DNA of 64,000 bases. Origin: JAJVID01 sp963743425 (GTDB lineage Bacteria; Acidobacteriota; Blastocatellia; RBC074). Every line of letters begins with the position of its first letter. Within the stretch, counting starts at the first letter, position 1. Shown here one piece after another: positions 1-9,075 of the stretch. The stretch is from positions 124,001 through 188,000 of the forward strand of contig CAVUPU010000004.1 of NCBI GenBank assembly GCA_963743425.1. Direction: 5' to 3'. Under the pieces are notes generated by a model. That model had not been told where the DNA came from, made no database searches, and saw only the letters and a list, made by a program, of their open reading frames with translations. The position numbers and the translations under genes are program-made.

Positions 1-424
1 CAAGGATCTCGTCTGCAGGCGGGATCCTCAGATTGTACGCGTAGCCGCTGCGGAAATGGCCCGCCCCCACACGATGTCTCGCCCCGCTCAGTAAAGTCAA
101 TTGCGCGCTGGCCGGCCCTCCGTGCAGATTGATCACCGCGGCGAAATTGCGACGGCGAATCTCGCCGATCGCATTCAATCGCGCGGCCAATGAACTGCGA
201 CGATCTTTTTCGCTCCTAGTCAACGGGATAACTTCGATATGAGGGTCGGCGGCGTAAAGATCCGAGTAGGGCGCTTCGACCAGGGTCGTGATCCGCAGAT
301 CGGGTCTGAAATGTTTCAGCGCGCGCAGGTTCGCCGTATCCAGGACCGCCTCGCCCAGGTTGCGAATGCGGATGAAGAGCGCGCGTGAATTTTCAGGGAG
401 CTGTTGAAAGAGAGGAACCGACAT
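1..424 (-). CDS. Glycosyltransferase family 9 (heptosyltransferase-like), N-terminal part, runs off window
   Basis: Reading the minus strand from an ATG at 424 gives 141 open codons that continue past the window edge. The N-terminus, with RIRNLGEAVLDTANLRALK followed by HFRPDLRITTLVE, has the pattern of GT9 heptosyltransferases: a first beta strand, a G-E/D-A/V-L-T loop and the 'P-D-x-x-I-x-x-L-V' strand. Further on, INLHGGPASAQLT and GARHRVG match the family's N-D/L-H-G-x-x-x and R-V-G motifs. Such enzymes transfer ADP-heptose or a similar sugar onto the lipopolysaccharide core or other cell-surface glycans. The start overlaps the 3' end of the Trm112-like gene by 32 bases, so the two are probably cotranscribed. 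The C-terminal domain is not visible, and donor specificity cannot be judged. Confidence 0.8.
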   Translation of the reverse strand, partial: MSVPLFQQLPENSRALFIRIRNLGEAVLDTANLRALKHFRPDLRITTLVEAPYSDLYAADPHIEVIPLTRSEKDRRSSLAARLNAIGEIRRRNFAAVINLHGGPASAQLTLLSGARHRVGAGHFRSGYAYNLRIPPADEIL

Positions 425-596
425 CTTCCTCCTCGATCACCGACTCATCGATGAGCAAGACCAGAATCTCGTCGCGGATCGGATAGACGCGACGACAGCT
501 CACGCACTTCAAACCGTCGCCGTCGGGTTTCAATTCGACTTTCGATTCGCATGCCGGACACTGCAGTATTTCCAGAAGATCAGGACTGACGCTCAT
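393..596 (-). CDS. Trm112-like / UPF0434 zinc-ribbon protein
   Basis: A 67-residue protein starting MSVSPDLLEILQCPAC. It carries two CxxC knuckles (CPAC and CVSC) about 18 residues apart, followed by YPIRDEI and LLIDES, the hallmark of the Trm112/YcaR family. The family's usual length is 55-70 residues, so the ATG at 596 is preferred over an upstream in-frame ATG that would add 38 unrelated residues. Trm112 proteins bind and activate methyltransferases in eukaryotes and archaea; bacterial members are often encoded next to lipopolysaccharide genes, as here with a GT9 enzyme. The 3' end overlaps that gene. The upstream region (about 635-683) contains part of a REP-like sequence. Confidence 0.85.
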   Translation of the reverse strand: MSVSPDLLEILQCPACESKVELKPDGDGLKCVSCRRVYPIRDEILVLLIDESVIEEEDVGSSLSTAP

Positions 597-723
597 CGCA
601 AAACGCCTCGTGAAAAATGAATTAACGCTGCAAGCAGTCCTCCCAATCAGGCTAATCATCGGAGCGCCGCTCGCGGCGCTGATTCTATTGGCGTGTGAAA
701 GGCCTGTCAAACCGCGCGTTTAA

Positions 724-2556
<1,833 letters not shown>

Positions 2557-2727
2557 TACGATCCTCCCTGTCTTTGTCTGAAGTTTGCAGATTCGATGAA
2601 CGTCGTCGAGGCTGATTTTCCATCAAACCGGCGCGTGGCGACAAGATCAACCGAGGTCAATTCCGGGTTTAATTCGCAGCAGCCTGGGAGGATCGGCGAT
2701 CGTTGCGGCGCCGGCAAAATAAAGGCG

Positions 2728-3282
2728 CTATGACGAAGATACGCAGAGGCGTGTTGATACGCCTCTGCGTATTGAATTGTGGGAGCTATAGAACGCATGG
2801 AAAAGGGGGCCGGGGACCAGGCCGTTATAGGAAAACAGGGTCTGCGAGGGAAGTTGCGGATGGAGGATGTGGCCGGAAGTTTGAGCCGCGAGGTTCTGAT
2901 AGGTTACGGGCGCGCCGAACCGCGCCGCAAGCTCATCCCATCGCTGGTGGTCCGCGCGTGGCGCTTCACCGGCCCCCGTATTGGCAACCCTCTGCGGCGC
3001 AGGATTGAGCGTCACAGGCGTCGCCACCTGAAGGCGCGGCATCTCCTCAACCCAGGGGGTCGTCGGCGGGCTCTCAGGGTTATCAAGCGGGATGCGCGCG
3101 TAAGGGTCGCGGGCGCGGGCGCTCAAACCCCTTTTCGGGATGAGCATGCCGGAGCTTGCGAGCAACCCCATCTTGATCAGGTCCCGCCTGCTGAAACCTG
3201 CTTCTATAAGCTCACGCCTGTTCTTCGTAGCATTCTGTCTCTCTTTTTCGCGTCGCCTATCTCTTTTTGAGATATATGCCAT
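2728..3282 (-). pseudogene. Multicopper oxidase, N-terminal fragment with Tat signal
   Basis: A reading frame of 184 codons beginning MAYISKRDRRREKERQ, preceded by a good AGGAG ribosome site. A perfect twin-arginine signal (SRRDLIKMGLLASSGM) is followed by a Pro-rich linker. The cupredoxin start LPSQTLFSYNGLVPGPLF resembles the family's LPPQ-x-W-x-Y-N-G-x-x-P-G-P-T-F. Multicopper oxidases of this sort (bilirubin oxidase/CotA type) need 450-600 residues and four His-rich copper motifs. None of those is present: similarity stops about residue 160 and the frame runs out in unrelated sequence, including a 12-bp-arm hairpin (2741-2770). No remaining piece was found downstream in other frames, so this is a 3'-truncated relic. 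Confidence 0.75.
2741..2770. repeat. Short perfect hairpin at the broken end of the oxidase gene
   Basis: Arms ACGCAGAGGCGT and ACGCCTCTGCGT with a 6-base loop. It lies where the multicopper oxidase homology ends, so it may mark the rearrangement junction. There is no T-run on either side, so it is not an obvious intrinsic terminator. Confidence 0.7.
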
Positions 3283-3945
3283 TGCATTTTCTCCTTTCAC
3301 TTTGTGCGGTCTGGAATGTATTTCGCGCTGAAGCATGAGGCGCAACCGGAACTCATCCGGAAGAGTCTTAAACAACGCCATCTCACAGGAAGAGAGAGAT
3401 CAGGCCTAAGACTCCCGGAAATGCAGAAACCGTTTCGGGCTTTAGCGCGAGAGTTCGATTTGAAGAAAGACTGCTCTGTAAAGTTGTTGTTAAAGGAACC
3501 GGGATTATCCGTTCTGCCTGGGATCAAAGCGGTCGAGAATTACGAGCCACAGTGGCTTCAAGAAAGACTGCGGATAGAAATCCCAAAACATATGGACAGG
3601 TGTCCATATGCCTTGTCAAATTGCACGGACACCTGAGAATTCAACCAGTGGCGTGTATATATGTCTTTTACTAATTTTGCTAATAGAACTGATAGGCACT
3701 ACGAAGCGCCCGCATAATATCTACAGATAAAATCAATGTCAATTGCTGATCGTGATCTGGACTGATTCTTCCCCGCGTTGTTTACATTGGGGGCCTTGTG
3801 ATAAATTTTTCGCGGAAATTTTCTGAAAGTGAATCAGTACCGCGAGCGGTAGCGAGTGGCGCTCCGATGATTAGGCTGCTTGGGAGGCCCGCTCGATACT
3901 ACTCACGGTTCTGATTCGGTGAACCAGAGGGTAGAGGAAACAGAT
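3283..3945. other. Intergenic region with operator-like palindrome and a single REP arm
   Basis: No convincing gene was seen on either strand; the open frames here have no recognisable domain. It holds a perfect palindrome at 3589-3610, AT-rich sequence from 3650 to 3830 that could contain promoters for fmdB, and at about 3832-3889 one arm plus the core of the REP-like family found elsewhere in the window. Confidence 0.6.
3589..3610. promoter_or_regulatory. Perfect dyad, candidate operator
   Basis: Arms CATATGGACA and TGTCCATATG separated by GG, a 22-base dyad of the size bound by dimeric repressors such as TetR or MarR types. The half-site GGACACC recurs at about 3626. No regulator gene is adjacent, so the binding factor is unknown. 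It lies about 310 bases upstream of the oxidase fragment and 335 upstream of fmdB. Confidence 0.4.
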
Positions 3946-4194
3946 ATGCCGATTTATGAATACTCTTGTCAGAAATGCGGACATCATCTTGAAGTCATGC
4001 AGAAGATGAGTGACAAGCCTCTGACACGCTGCCCCGAGTGCAAGGGCAGATTGGAAAAAATCTTTTCGCAGACCAGCTTTCAACTGAAGGGCTCCGGCTG
4101 GTACGTGAGCGATTACACTGGCCGAGGCAAAGCTGAAAAAGCTGAAAAAGCTGAAAAAGCTGAAAAAGCTGAAAAAGCGAAAGGAGAAACCTGA
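3946..4194 (+). CDS. FmdB-family zinc-ribbon protein; C-terminal tail out of frame
   Basis: An 82-residue protein, MPIYEYSCQKCGHHLE, with the FmdB zinc ribbon: CQKC near residues 8-11 and CPEC near 28-31. The family is a small putative regulatory protein of unknown mechanism. AGAGGAAAC before the ATG supports this start. After the ribbon come five Lys-Ala-Glu triplets encoded by a 9-base tandem repeat. FmdB proteins normally end in a Gly/Cys-rich tail. Exactly such a tail (AAAGTCAAPGGGCGAGMC, to a stop at 4276) is present one base out of frame after the repeat. An extra G near 4183 would explain it, by error or repeat-associated slippage. Confidence 0.85.
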   Translation: MPIYEYSCQKCGHHLEVMQKMSDKPLTRCPECKGRLEKIFSQTSFQLKGSGWYVSDYTGRGKAEKAEKAEKAEKAEKAKGET

Positions 4195-4300
4195 CAATAG
4201 CGAAAAGAAAGAAGCGGCGGCAGGGACTTGCGCGGCGCCCGGCGGCGGGTGCGGCGCCGGGATGTGCGACAACTAGATGATCGAAATAGGGAGAGAAATT

Positions 4301-5353
4301 ATGTGGACAGAGAAGGAGAGAATAGGGGACAAGGGGACAAGGGGACAAGGGGACAAGGGGAAAGGGAGAAAAAAAACCTGTCTCCCCTTCCCTTTGTCTC
4401 CCCTTCTCCTTGTCTCCTTGTCTCCTTGTCTCCTTGTCTCCCTCGCTCTGTCTCTCGCGGCGTTCGCGCAATCGGGCCGCAGCCCGGCGTCGGGTAGACG
4501 CGTCACCGTCGTCAACGTCATCGCGCAGCGCGTCGAAGACCCGAACAAACCCAGGTCGCTTCTCAGCGGAGACGCCCTCCAAAAAGAAGAAAACGAAAAG
4601 ATCGTTCCGAAGCAGGCGATGGAGCTTTACGACGGCGGCGTGCGGCAGGATATTCAAGCGTTCTCGCCCGACCCGACGCCCGCCCGCATCGTCATCCTGA
4701 TGGATAATTCGCTGACTTTGCAATCGGACGTGAAGAAGCTGGCAGGTGTGCCCGCCGCCTTCGCGCCCGAAATTTACGAGGGCGACAAGGTGATGGTCAT
4801 CGGTTACGACACCAAACCCGAAGTCATCACCGACTTCACCGACGACCCGAAGCAGTTGCAGAGCACTCTGTCGCTGCTTCGCAAAAACGACACGCCGCGT
4901 TTGTTCGACGCGATGAATGTGGCGATGGAAGACGTGCTGAGGCCCGAAGTCGGATTTTCGAAGCGCGTGATTGTCATCGTGGGCGACGGGCTTGACCGGG
5001 ACAGCATGATCAAATTCGACGAACTGCTGTCGAAGCTTCAGGACGAGAACGTCACGGTCTACGCCATCCAGGTGCGCGACCGCACGCGCGGCGCGCTAAG
5101 GAAAGACGCGCCCAAACCCGCTGAAGTCCTTAAACAATTGACCGAAGGCACCGGCGGCAAAATCTACTCGATTGACGACGAGGTTAAAGACTCAGTCAAA
5201 GATATTTGCGACGAACTGCGCAATAACCGCTATCAACTCACCTACCATCCCGAAGGCATCAACCCGATCAACAAACGGCTGTTGCTGATCTCATCCTCCG
5301 ACGCGACCGTCCGGTTGCGGTATAAAGGCTGGCATCCGCCGCGGAAGATGTAG
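4301..5353 (+). CDS. Secreted VWFA-related protein (acidobacterial type) with repeat-encoded signal peptide
   Basis: A 350-residue protein with an export signal ending AAFAQSGR and one von Willebrand factor A domain. The fold starts at ARIVILMDNSLT, where D-N-S-L-T is a MIDAS-like metal site; FSKRVIVIVGDGLD and LTEGTGGKIYSID are later strands. The family has no proven function; such domains bind proteins. The start at 4301 follows AGGGAGAGAAATT and is matched by the same bases before the related gene on the minus strand (start 9052). Residues 9-50 are encoded by an inverted array of 8-base units: the left arm gives charged residues (GDKGTRGQGDKG), the right arm the hydrophobic core (LLLVSLSPCLLVSLALS). 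This is not ancestral-looking signal peptide sequence. Confidence 0.85.
   Translation: MWTEKERIGDKGTRGQGDKGKGRKKTCLPFPLSPLLLVSLSPCLLVSLALSLAAFAQSGRSPASGRRVTVVNVIAQRVEDPNKPRSLLSGDALQKEENEKIVPKQAMELYDGGVRQDIQAFSPDPTPARIVILMDNSLTLQSDVKKLAGVPAAFAPEIYEGDKVMVIGYDTKPEVITDFTDDPKQLQSTLSLLRKNDTPRLFDAMNVAMEDVLRPEVGFSKRVIVIVGDGLDRDSMIKFDELLSKLQDENVTVYAIQVRDRTRGALRKDAPKPAEVLKQLTEGTGGKIYSIDDEVKDSVKDICDELRNNRYQLTYHPEGINPINKRLLLISSSDATVRLRYKGWHPPRKM
4325..4441. repeat. Inverted array of 8-base units inside the VWFA gene
   Basis: Four head-to-tail copies of GGGGACAA with degenerate flanks, then the reverse complement as repeated CTCCTTGT units after a short A-rich loop (about 4365-4378). The whole array is in frame in the VWFA gene starting at 4301. 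Confidence 0.9.
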
Positions 5354-5374
5354 CGATTTCTGCGGACATCAAAA

Positions 5375-5644
5375 GTGAAAAGTGTGGCCAAAATTTTAAT
5401 CGCGCTTTCCTTTTTGCTCAGCGCTGCATCGCTGGCTACTTGTCATTTCGGAGTTCGACACGAGATTGACAAAATTCCGCCTGAAATACGCGCTCGAATG
5501 AGCGATTTCGACTGGATCGGAATTGAGTGGATAAAAATAGGAACGCTTATATTCTTCGTCGCAGTCATCCTGGCAGTCGCCGCATTATCAATCTGGCTTA
5601 CTGATCGAAATCTCACCCAAAGAGAGCGCGCCAGGGGGAAATAA
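5375..5644 (+). CDS. Small membrane protein, two transmembrane segments
   Basis: An 89-residue protein using a GTG start 22 bases after the VWFA stop. Hydrophobic stretches at about residues 6-24 and 55-75 flank a polar middle (HEIDKIPPEIRARMSDFDWIG), so it probably spans the inner membrane twice with the loop in the periplasm. The last residues are basic. No family is recognised. Its position suggests cotranscription with the VWFA protein. It ends two bases from the convergent purS stop. Confidence 0.6.
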   Translation: MKSVAKILIALSFLLSAASLATCHFGVRHEIDKIPPEIRARMSDFDWIGIEWIKIGTLIFFVAVILAVAALSIWLTDRNLTQRERARGK

Positions 5645-5646
5645 AT

Positions 5647-5895
5647 TTAGTCCGTAGTGATCTCCACTCGGTAATCCTCAATTACCGGATTCGACAAGAC
5701 ATCGTGCGCGAACTTTTCGATCTCAGCGCGGGCGCTCGCCTCATCAATCGACTCGTCCAGTTTGATCTCGAAATATTTCCCCTGCCGCACGTCGGCGATG
5801 CCGCGATAGCCGATGGTCTCGGCGGCGTGATGGATCGCTTTGCCCTGCGGATCGAGCACTCCGTTTTTCAACGTCACGTAAACTTTAGCCAGCAT
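5647..5895 (-). CDS. purS: Phosphoribosylformylglycinamidine synthase subunit PurS
   Basis: An 82-residue protein, MLAKVYVTLKNGVLDPQGKA, with the diagnostic PurS sequence: beta strand, LDPQGKAI helix start, then RQGKYFEIKLD. PurS is the small dimeric subunit that bridges PurQ and PurL in the fourth step of purine synthesis. The ATG at 5895 has a GGAAGG ribosome site and gives the standard length; longer frames upstream pass through repeat DNA. purB lies 343 bases upstream on the same strand, and the gap is filled by a nested palindrome. purQ and purL are not in the window. Confidence 0.93.
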   Translation of the reverse strand: MLAKVYVTLKNGVLDPQGKAIHHAAETIGYRGIADVRQGKYFEIKLDESIDEASARAEIEKFAHDVLSNPVIEDYRVEITTD

Positions 5896-6238
5896 CTTTT
5901 CTTTACCTTCCAGAAATGCTCGACCTGTGCGGACGGTTTTGAATTTCGTCCCGGAGGGGCGCCGGATATTAGCCGGTGGTGAAACCACCGGAAACTTGTC
6001 CAGTATATATTTCCAGCCCCGGAGGGGCGACAGACTAGACTCATCTGTCGCCCCTCCGGGGCTGGCCGAATTGTGGCGAACGCTCCCGGTGGTTTTACCA
6101 CCGGCTAATATCCGCTGCGCCTCCGGCGCAAAAGAATCAAGCGCCTTCATATGCGCCGGAGGCGCACATGAGTCGAATACTTCCTCACACAATGATTCCG
6201 TCCACGCAGGCCGAAATTGTTTATCCCAACAATGTAAC
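5896..6238. repeat. Nested GC-rich inverted repeats between purB and purS
   Basis: An outer pair with arms AGCCGGTGGTGAAACCACCG (about 5966-5991) and its near complement (6086-6111) encloses an inner perfect pair, CCAGCCCCGGAGGGGCGACAG-type arms at 6013-6033 and 6045-6065. A third small pair GCGCCTCCGGCGC / GCGCCGGAGGCGC lies at 6117-6129 and 6153-6165. All share CCGGAGG or CCTCCGG cores. No gene is seen in the interval. Confidence 0.85.
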
Positions 6239-7576
6239 CTATTCCGATTTCCGCGCCGGCAGCGCGCCGCTGTATTTGTCCATGCCGCCGAAGACGCGAT
6301 TAAAAATGCGATCGACGTTCTTCAAACGCGCGCGCACATCGAAGACCTTTTCTATCCTCTCAGGCGCCAGCTTCGATGCGATGTCCGGGTCTTGTTTGAC
6401 CAGTTCGCGGAAATCCAGATCTTCGTCCCACGATTTCAGCGCGTTGCGCTGCACCCAGTAATAAGCCTCTTCGCGCTGAACGCCCGCCGCCGCCAGTTCA
6501 AGCAGTAATTGTCCCGAAAATACCAGGCCGCGCGTCGCGTTCAAATTCTCCAGCATCCGCTCCGGTTTGACTACGAGCGTCGAGAGCAGCGTGTCGGTCC
6601 TGGCCAGCATGTAATCGACTGCGATGCAGGCGTCGGGCAGGATCACTCGCTCGGCGGACGAATGCGAGATGTCGCGTTCGTGCCAGAGCGCGTTGTTTTC
6701 GAGCGCCGTGACGGCGTAACCGCGAACTATGCGAGCCATTCCGCAAATCCGCTCGGAGAGGATCGGGTTGCGTTTGTGGGGCATCGCGGAAGAGCCTTTC
6801 TGGCCGGGCTTGAAATATTCGTGGGCTTCGCGGACTTCGGTGCGCTGCCAGTGGCGGACTTGCAGAGCCATCTTTTCGAGCGACGAGGCGATGATTGCCA
6901 GCGCGCAGACGAATTCGGCGTAGCGGTCGCGTTGAATGACCTGCGTCGAAACGCTCGCCGGGCGCAATCCCAACAGGAAACAGACTCGCTCTTCGATCTC
7001 CGGATCGAGGCTTCCGAACGCGCCTACCGCGCCCGAAAGCTTGCCGTAGCTGACTCCGGCGCGCGCCCGTGTCATCCGGTCGATGTTGCGCCGGTTCTCT
7101 TCGAACCAGAGCGCGAATGTCAAACCGAGCGTCGTCGGTTCAGCGTGGACGCCGTGGGTGCGCCCGATCATCGGCGTGTCTTTGAATTCGTAGGCGCGGC
7201 GTTTGAGCGTGTCGCTCAGGGTCTGGAGCCTGGCGATGATCAGGTCGCCCGCCTCGACGAGCAGCAGCGCGTTAGCGGTGTCTACGACGTCGGACGAGGT
7301 CAGACCGAAGTGCATCCAGCGGGCTTCGGGGCCGATGTTTTCGGCCAGGTTGGTGGTGAAGGCGATCACGTCGTGATCGAGCGTCTTTTCAAGCTCGTGG
7401 ATGCGTTCGACCGAGAAGGCCGCCTTGCGCCGGATGACTTCGACGACATCGGACGGAATATTGCCGGCTTCGGCGTTGGCCTGGCAGGCGGCGATTTCGA
7501 CATCGAGCCACTTGCGGAATTTATTCTCTTCAGTCCAGACCGCGCCCATGTCGGGCAATGTGTAACGTTTGATCAT
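6239..7576 (-). CDS. purB: Adenylosuccinate lyase
   Basis: A 445-residue enzyme of the fumarase/aspartase superfamily. It splits SAICAR to AICAR and adenylosuccinate to AMP, two steps of purine synthesis. Key evidence is the superfamily signature GSSAMPHKRNPILSERI, the N-terminal MIKRYTLPDMGAVWTEENKF typical of PurB, the TSSDVVDTANAL segment and the RTHGVHAEP histidine motif. Length is normal. The start codon stands 13 bases from a REP-like hairpin (7589-7659). purS is the next gene downstream, so a purine operon is likely. Confidence 0.96.
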   Translation of the reverse strand: MIKRYTLPDMGAVWTEENKFRKWLDVEIAACQANAEAGNIPSDVVEVIRRKAAFSVERIHELEKTLDHDVIAFTTNLAENIGPEARWMHFGLTSSDVVDTANALLLVEAGDLIIARLQTLSDTLKRRAYEFKDTPMIGRTHGVHAEPTTLGLTFALWFEENRRNIDRMTRARAGVSYGKLSGAVGAFGSLDPEIEERVCFLLGLRPASVSTQVIQRDRYAEFVCALAIIASSLEKMALQVRHWQRTEVREAHEYFKPGQKGSSAMPHKRNPILSERICGMARIVRGYAVTALENNALWHERDISHSSAERVILPDACIAVDYMLARTDTLLSTLVVKPERMLENLNATRGLVFSGQLLLELAAAGVQREEAYYWVQRNALKSWDEDLDFRELVKQDPDIASKLAPERIEKVFDVRARLKNVDRIFNRVFGGMDKYSGALPARKSE

Positions 7577-7588
7577 CGCAGATTACGC

Positions 7589-7659
7589 AATCAGTACTGC
7601 GACCGGTAGGGAGCGACTGTAACACGATCAGTCGCTCCCTACCGGTCGCGGTACTGATT
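7589..7659. repeat. REP-like hairpin upstream of purB
   Basis: Arms of 31 bases (7589-7619 and 7629-7659) with one mismatch and a 9-base loop. The core is AATCAGTACTGCGACCGGTAG. One arm also encodes the last residues and the stop codon of the small membrane protein at 7639-7842. Confidence 0.9.
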
Positions 7660-7842
7660 ATAGCGCGAGAAGCAGAGCACGCTCAGCGCCGCCACGCAGA
7701 TTGGGATGAGCCAGACCGCCTTCCCCTCTTCAGGATTCCATCTGTACAGCAGCGCCAAAGTCCAGATCAGCGCGGCAATGGCCAGGCCCACGCCGGCGCG
7801 TTTGTAAGCCTTCGTCAGTCTTTCTTGATCCTCAGTCGTCAT
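7639..7842 (-). CDS. Small membrane protein, two transmembrane segments
   Basis: A 67-residue protein with hydrophobic segments at about residues 16-33 and 43-58 joined by a short acidic loop (YRWNPEEGKAV). The N-terminus is charged. Its start overlaps the stop of the upstream VWFA gene by 11 bases, indicating translational coupling. No family is recognised. The C-terminus NQYRDR and the TAG stop are read from the arm of a REP-like hairpin, so the original end of the gene may have been replaced. Confidence 0.65.
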   Translation of the reverse strand: MTTEDQERLTKAYKRAGVGLAIAALIWTLALLYRWNPEEGKAVWLIPICVAALSVLCFSRYNQYRDR

Positions 7843-9052
7843 TGCCTCTCACTTTTTCGTCTTCGGCGCCGAGTTGATAACTGCGGCGCGAGCGCACGGT
7901 CAACCCCGGACGCGCGGACAGCACTTCGATCGACCGTTTGTCTTCCAGGCTCGGCGCGTTTTCGGTGAGGAATGAGAGCGTGTATTGCGCGCCGATTTCA
8001 GCGTTGATGATTTTATTGGCCTTGATCAAGTCTTCGTGGGTCGGCGGCAGCATCATCTCGCCGCCGCTGTTTTCGGCCAATTGTCCAAGTTCAGCGGCTG
8101 CTCCATTCAACTCCAAAAGATGCTTGCGCAGTTCCGCCGTTCGCTTGTAGACGCGCGTGCCGCCGGCTTCGGTGGCGCCCATCCAACCGATGCTCAGTTC
8201 GATCTCACGGCGAAGCGCGTCGGCCCAGCCGACGACGAAAACCGTGGCGCGCGCTTTCTCCAGCGCCTGAATCGCTTTCGACCTGGTGATCTTGCTGTTC
8301 GAATCCAGGCCGTCGCTGATCAGAACCACGATGCGACGGCCTTCGGAGCGCGATTGCAGCTTGTCAGCGGCCAGCTTCAGCGCGTCGTAATAACTGGACT
8401 TCAGGCCTGCGCGGTACTTCGAGACGATCGCGCGCGTCGCCTGATTGCGGTCGCTCGTCCAGTCCTGAATCAACTGCGCCTTCTCGGCGTATTGAATGAT
8501 CGCGATCTTGTCGTTCGGCGAAAGGCCGGAGATGAACTGGTTGGCGAACTCCCACTGGGTCGGGATTCGGACAACCTTGTAATTCGCGCCTTTTTCCCAG
8601 ATCGGCGCATCGGGTTTGCCGTAACGTTCGGTCGGGCCGTTTTTGAACGTGCCGATTTCGTTGGCCAGGTCCAGAATCAGGACGATGTTGGCCGGGTCGC
8701 GCTTCAGGTTCGTCACCTGCCTTGCCTCGCCCTCTTCCAGCACCAGCACGTCTTTCGGCTGCAGGTCGTTGACATAATTCCCTTCGGAATCATAGGCGAT
8801 GATCGGCACGGCGACCTCACGCGTCTCGATTCTGGCTATGGGTTTGGCGCCCGGCTGCTGTCCTTGCTCTCCCTGGGGCTTGCGGCCTGATTGAGCGAAG
8901 GCCGTGAGAGACAGAGACGTGAGAGACAGAGAGAGGAAGACAAGGAGACAAGGAGACAAGGAGACAAGGAGAAGGGGAGAAAGGGAGACAAGTTCTTCTT
9001 CTCCTTGTCTCCTTGTCTCCTTGTCTCCTTGTCTCTCGATCTCTGTCCGCAT
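7832..9052 (-). CDS. Secreted VWFA-related protein with repeat-encoded signal peptide
   Basis: A 406-residue protein with signal peptide ending SLTAFAQSGR and a VWFA-like domain. IETREVAVPIIAYDSEGNYV and DVLVLEEGEARQVTNL match the segment before VWFA in acidobacterial members. The metal site is degenerate: the strand reads IVLILDLANEI rather than D-x-S-x-S, so metal-dependent binding is doubtful. The rest (RRIVVLISDGLDSNS, LAENSGGEMMLPP) fits the fold. The start at 9052 matches that of the gene at 4301 (both AAATTATGYGGACAGAG). Residues 7-40 come from an inverted 8-base array: DKETRRQG from one arm, LVSLSPLLLVSLSPCLLV from the other. Confidence 0.82.
   Translation of the reverse strand: MRTEIERQGDKETRRQGEEELVSLSPLLLVSLSPCLLVFLSLSLTSLSLTAFAQSGRKPQGEQGQQPGAKPIARIETREVAVPIIAYDSEGNYVNDLQPKDVLVLEEGEARQVTNLKRDPANIVLILDLANEIGTFKNGPTERYGKPDAPIWEKGANYKVVRIPTQWEFANQFISGLSPNDKIAIIQYAEKAQLIQDWTSDRNQATRAIVSKYRAGLKSSYYDALKLAADKLQSRSEGRRIVVLISDGLDSNSKITRSKAIQALEKARATVFVVGWADALRREIELSIGWMGATEAGGTRVYKRTAELRKHLLELNGAAAELGQLAENSGGEMMLPPTHEDLIKANKIINAEIGAQYTLSFLTENAPSLEDKRSIEVLSARPGLTVRSRRSYQLGAEDEKVRGNDD
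8905..9045. repeat. Inverted array of 8-base units inside the second VWFA gene
   Basis: On the plus strand, repeated GGAGACAA units (clearest 8936-8977) are followed after a short loop by repeated TTGTCTCC units (about 8999-9036). The unit differs by one base from that at 4325-4441. The array is within the coding sequence on the minus strand. Confidence 0.9.
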
Positions 9053-9075
9053 AATTTCTTTACGCCTTTCGATCT

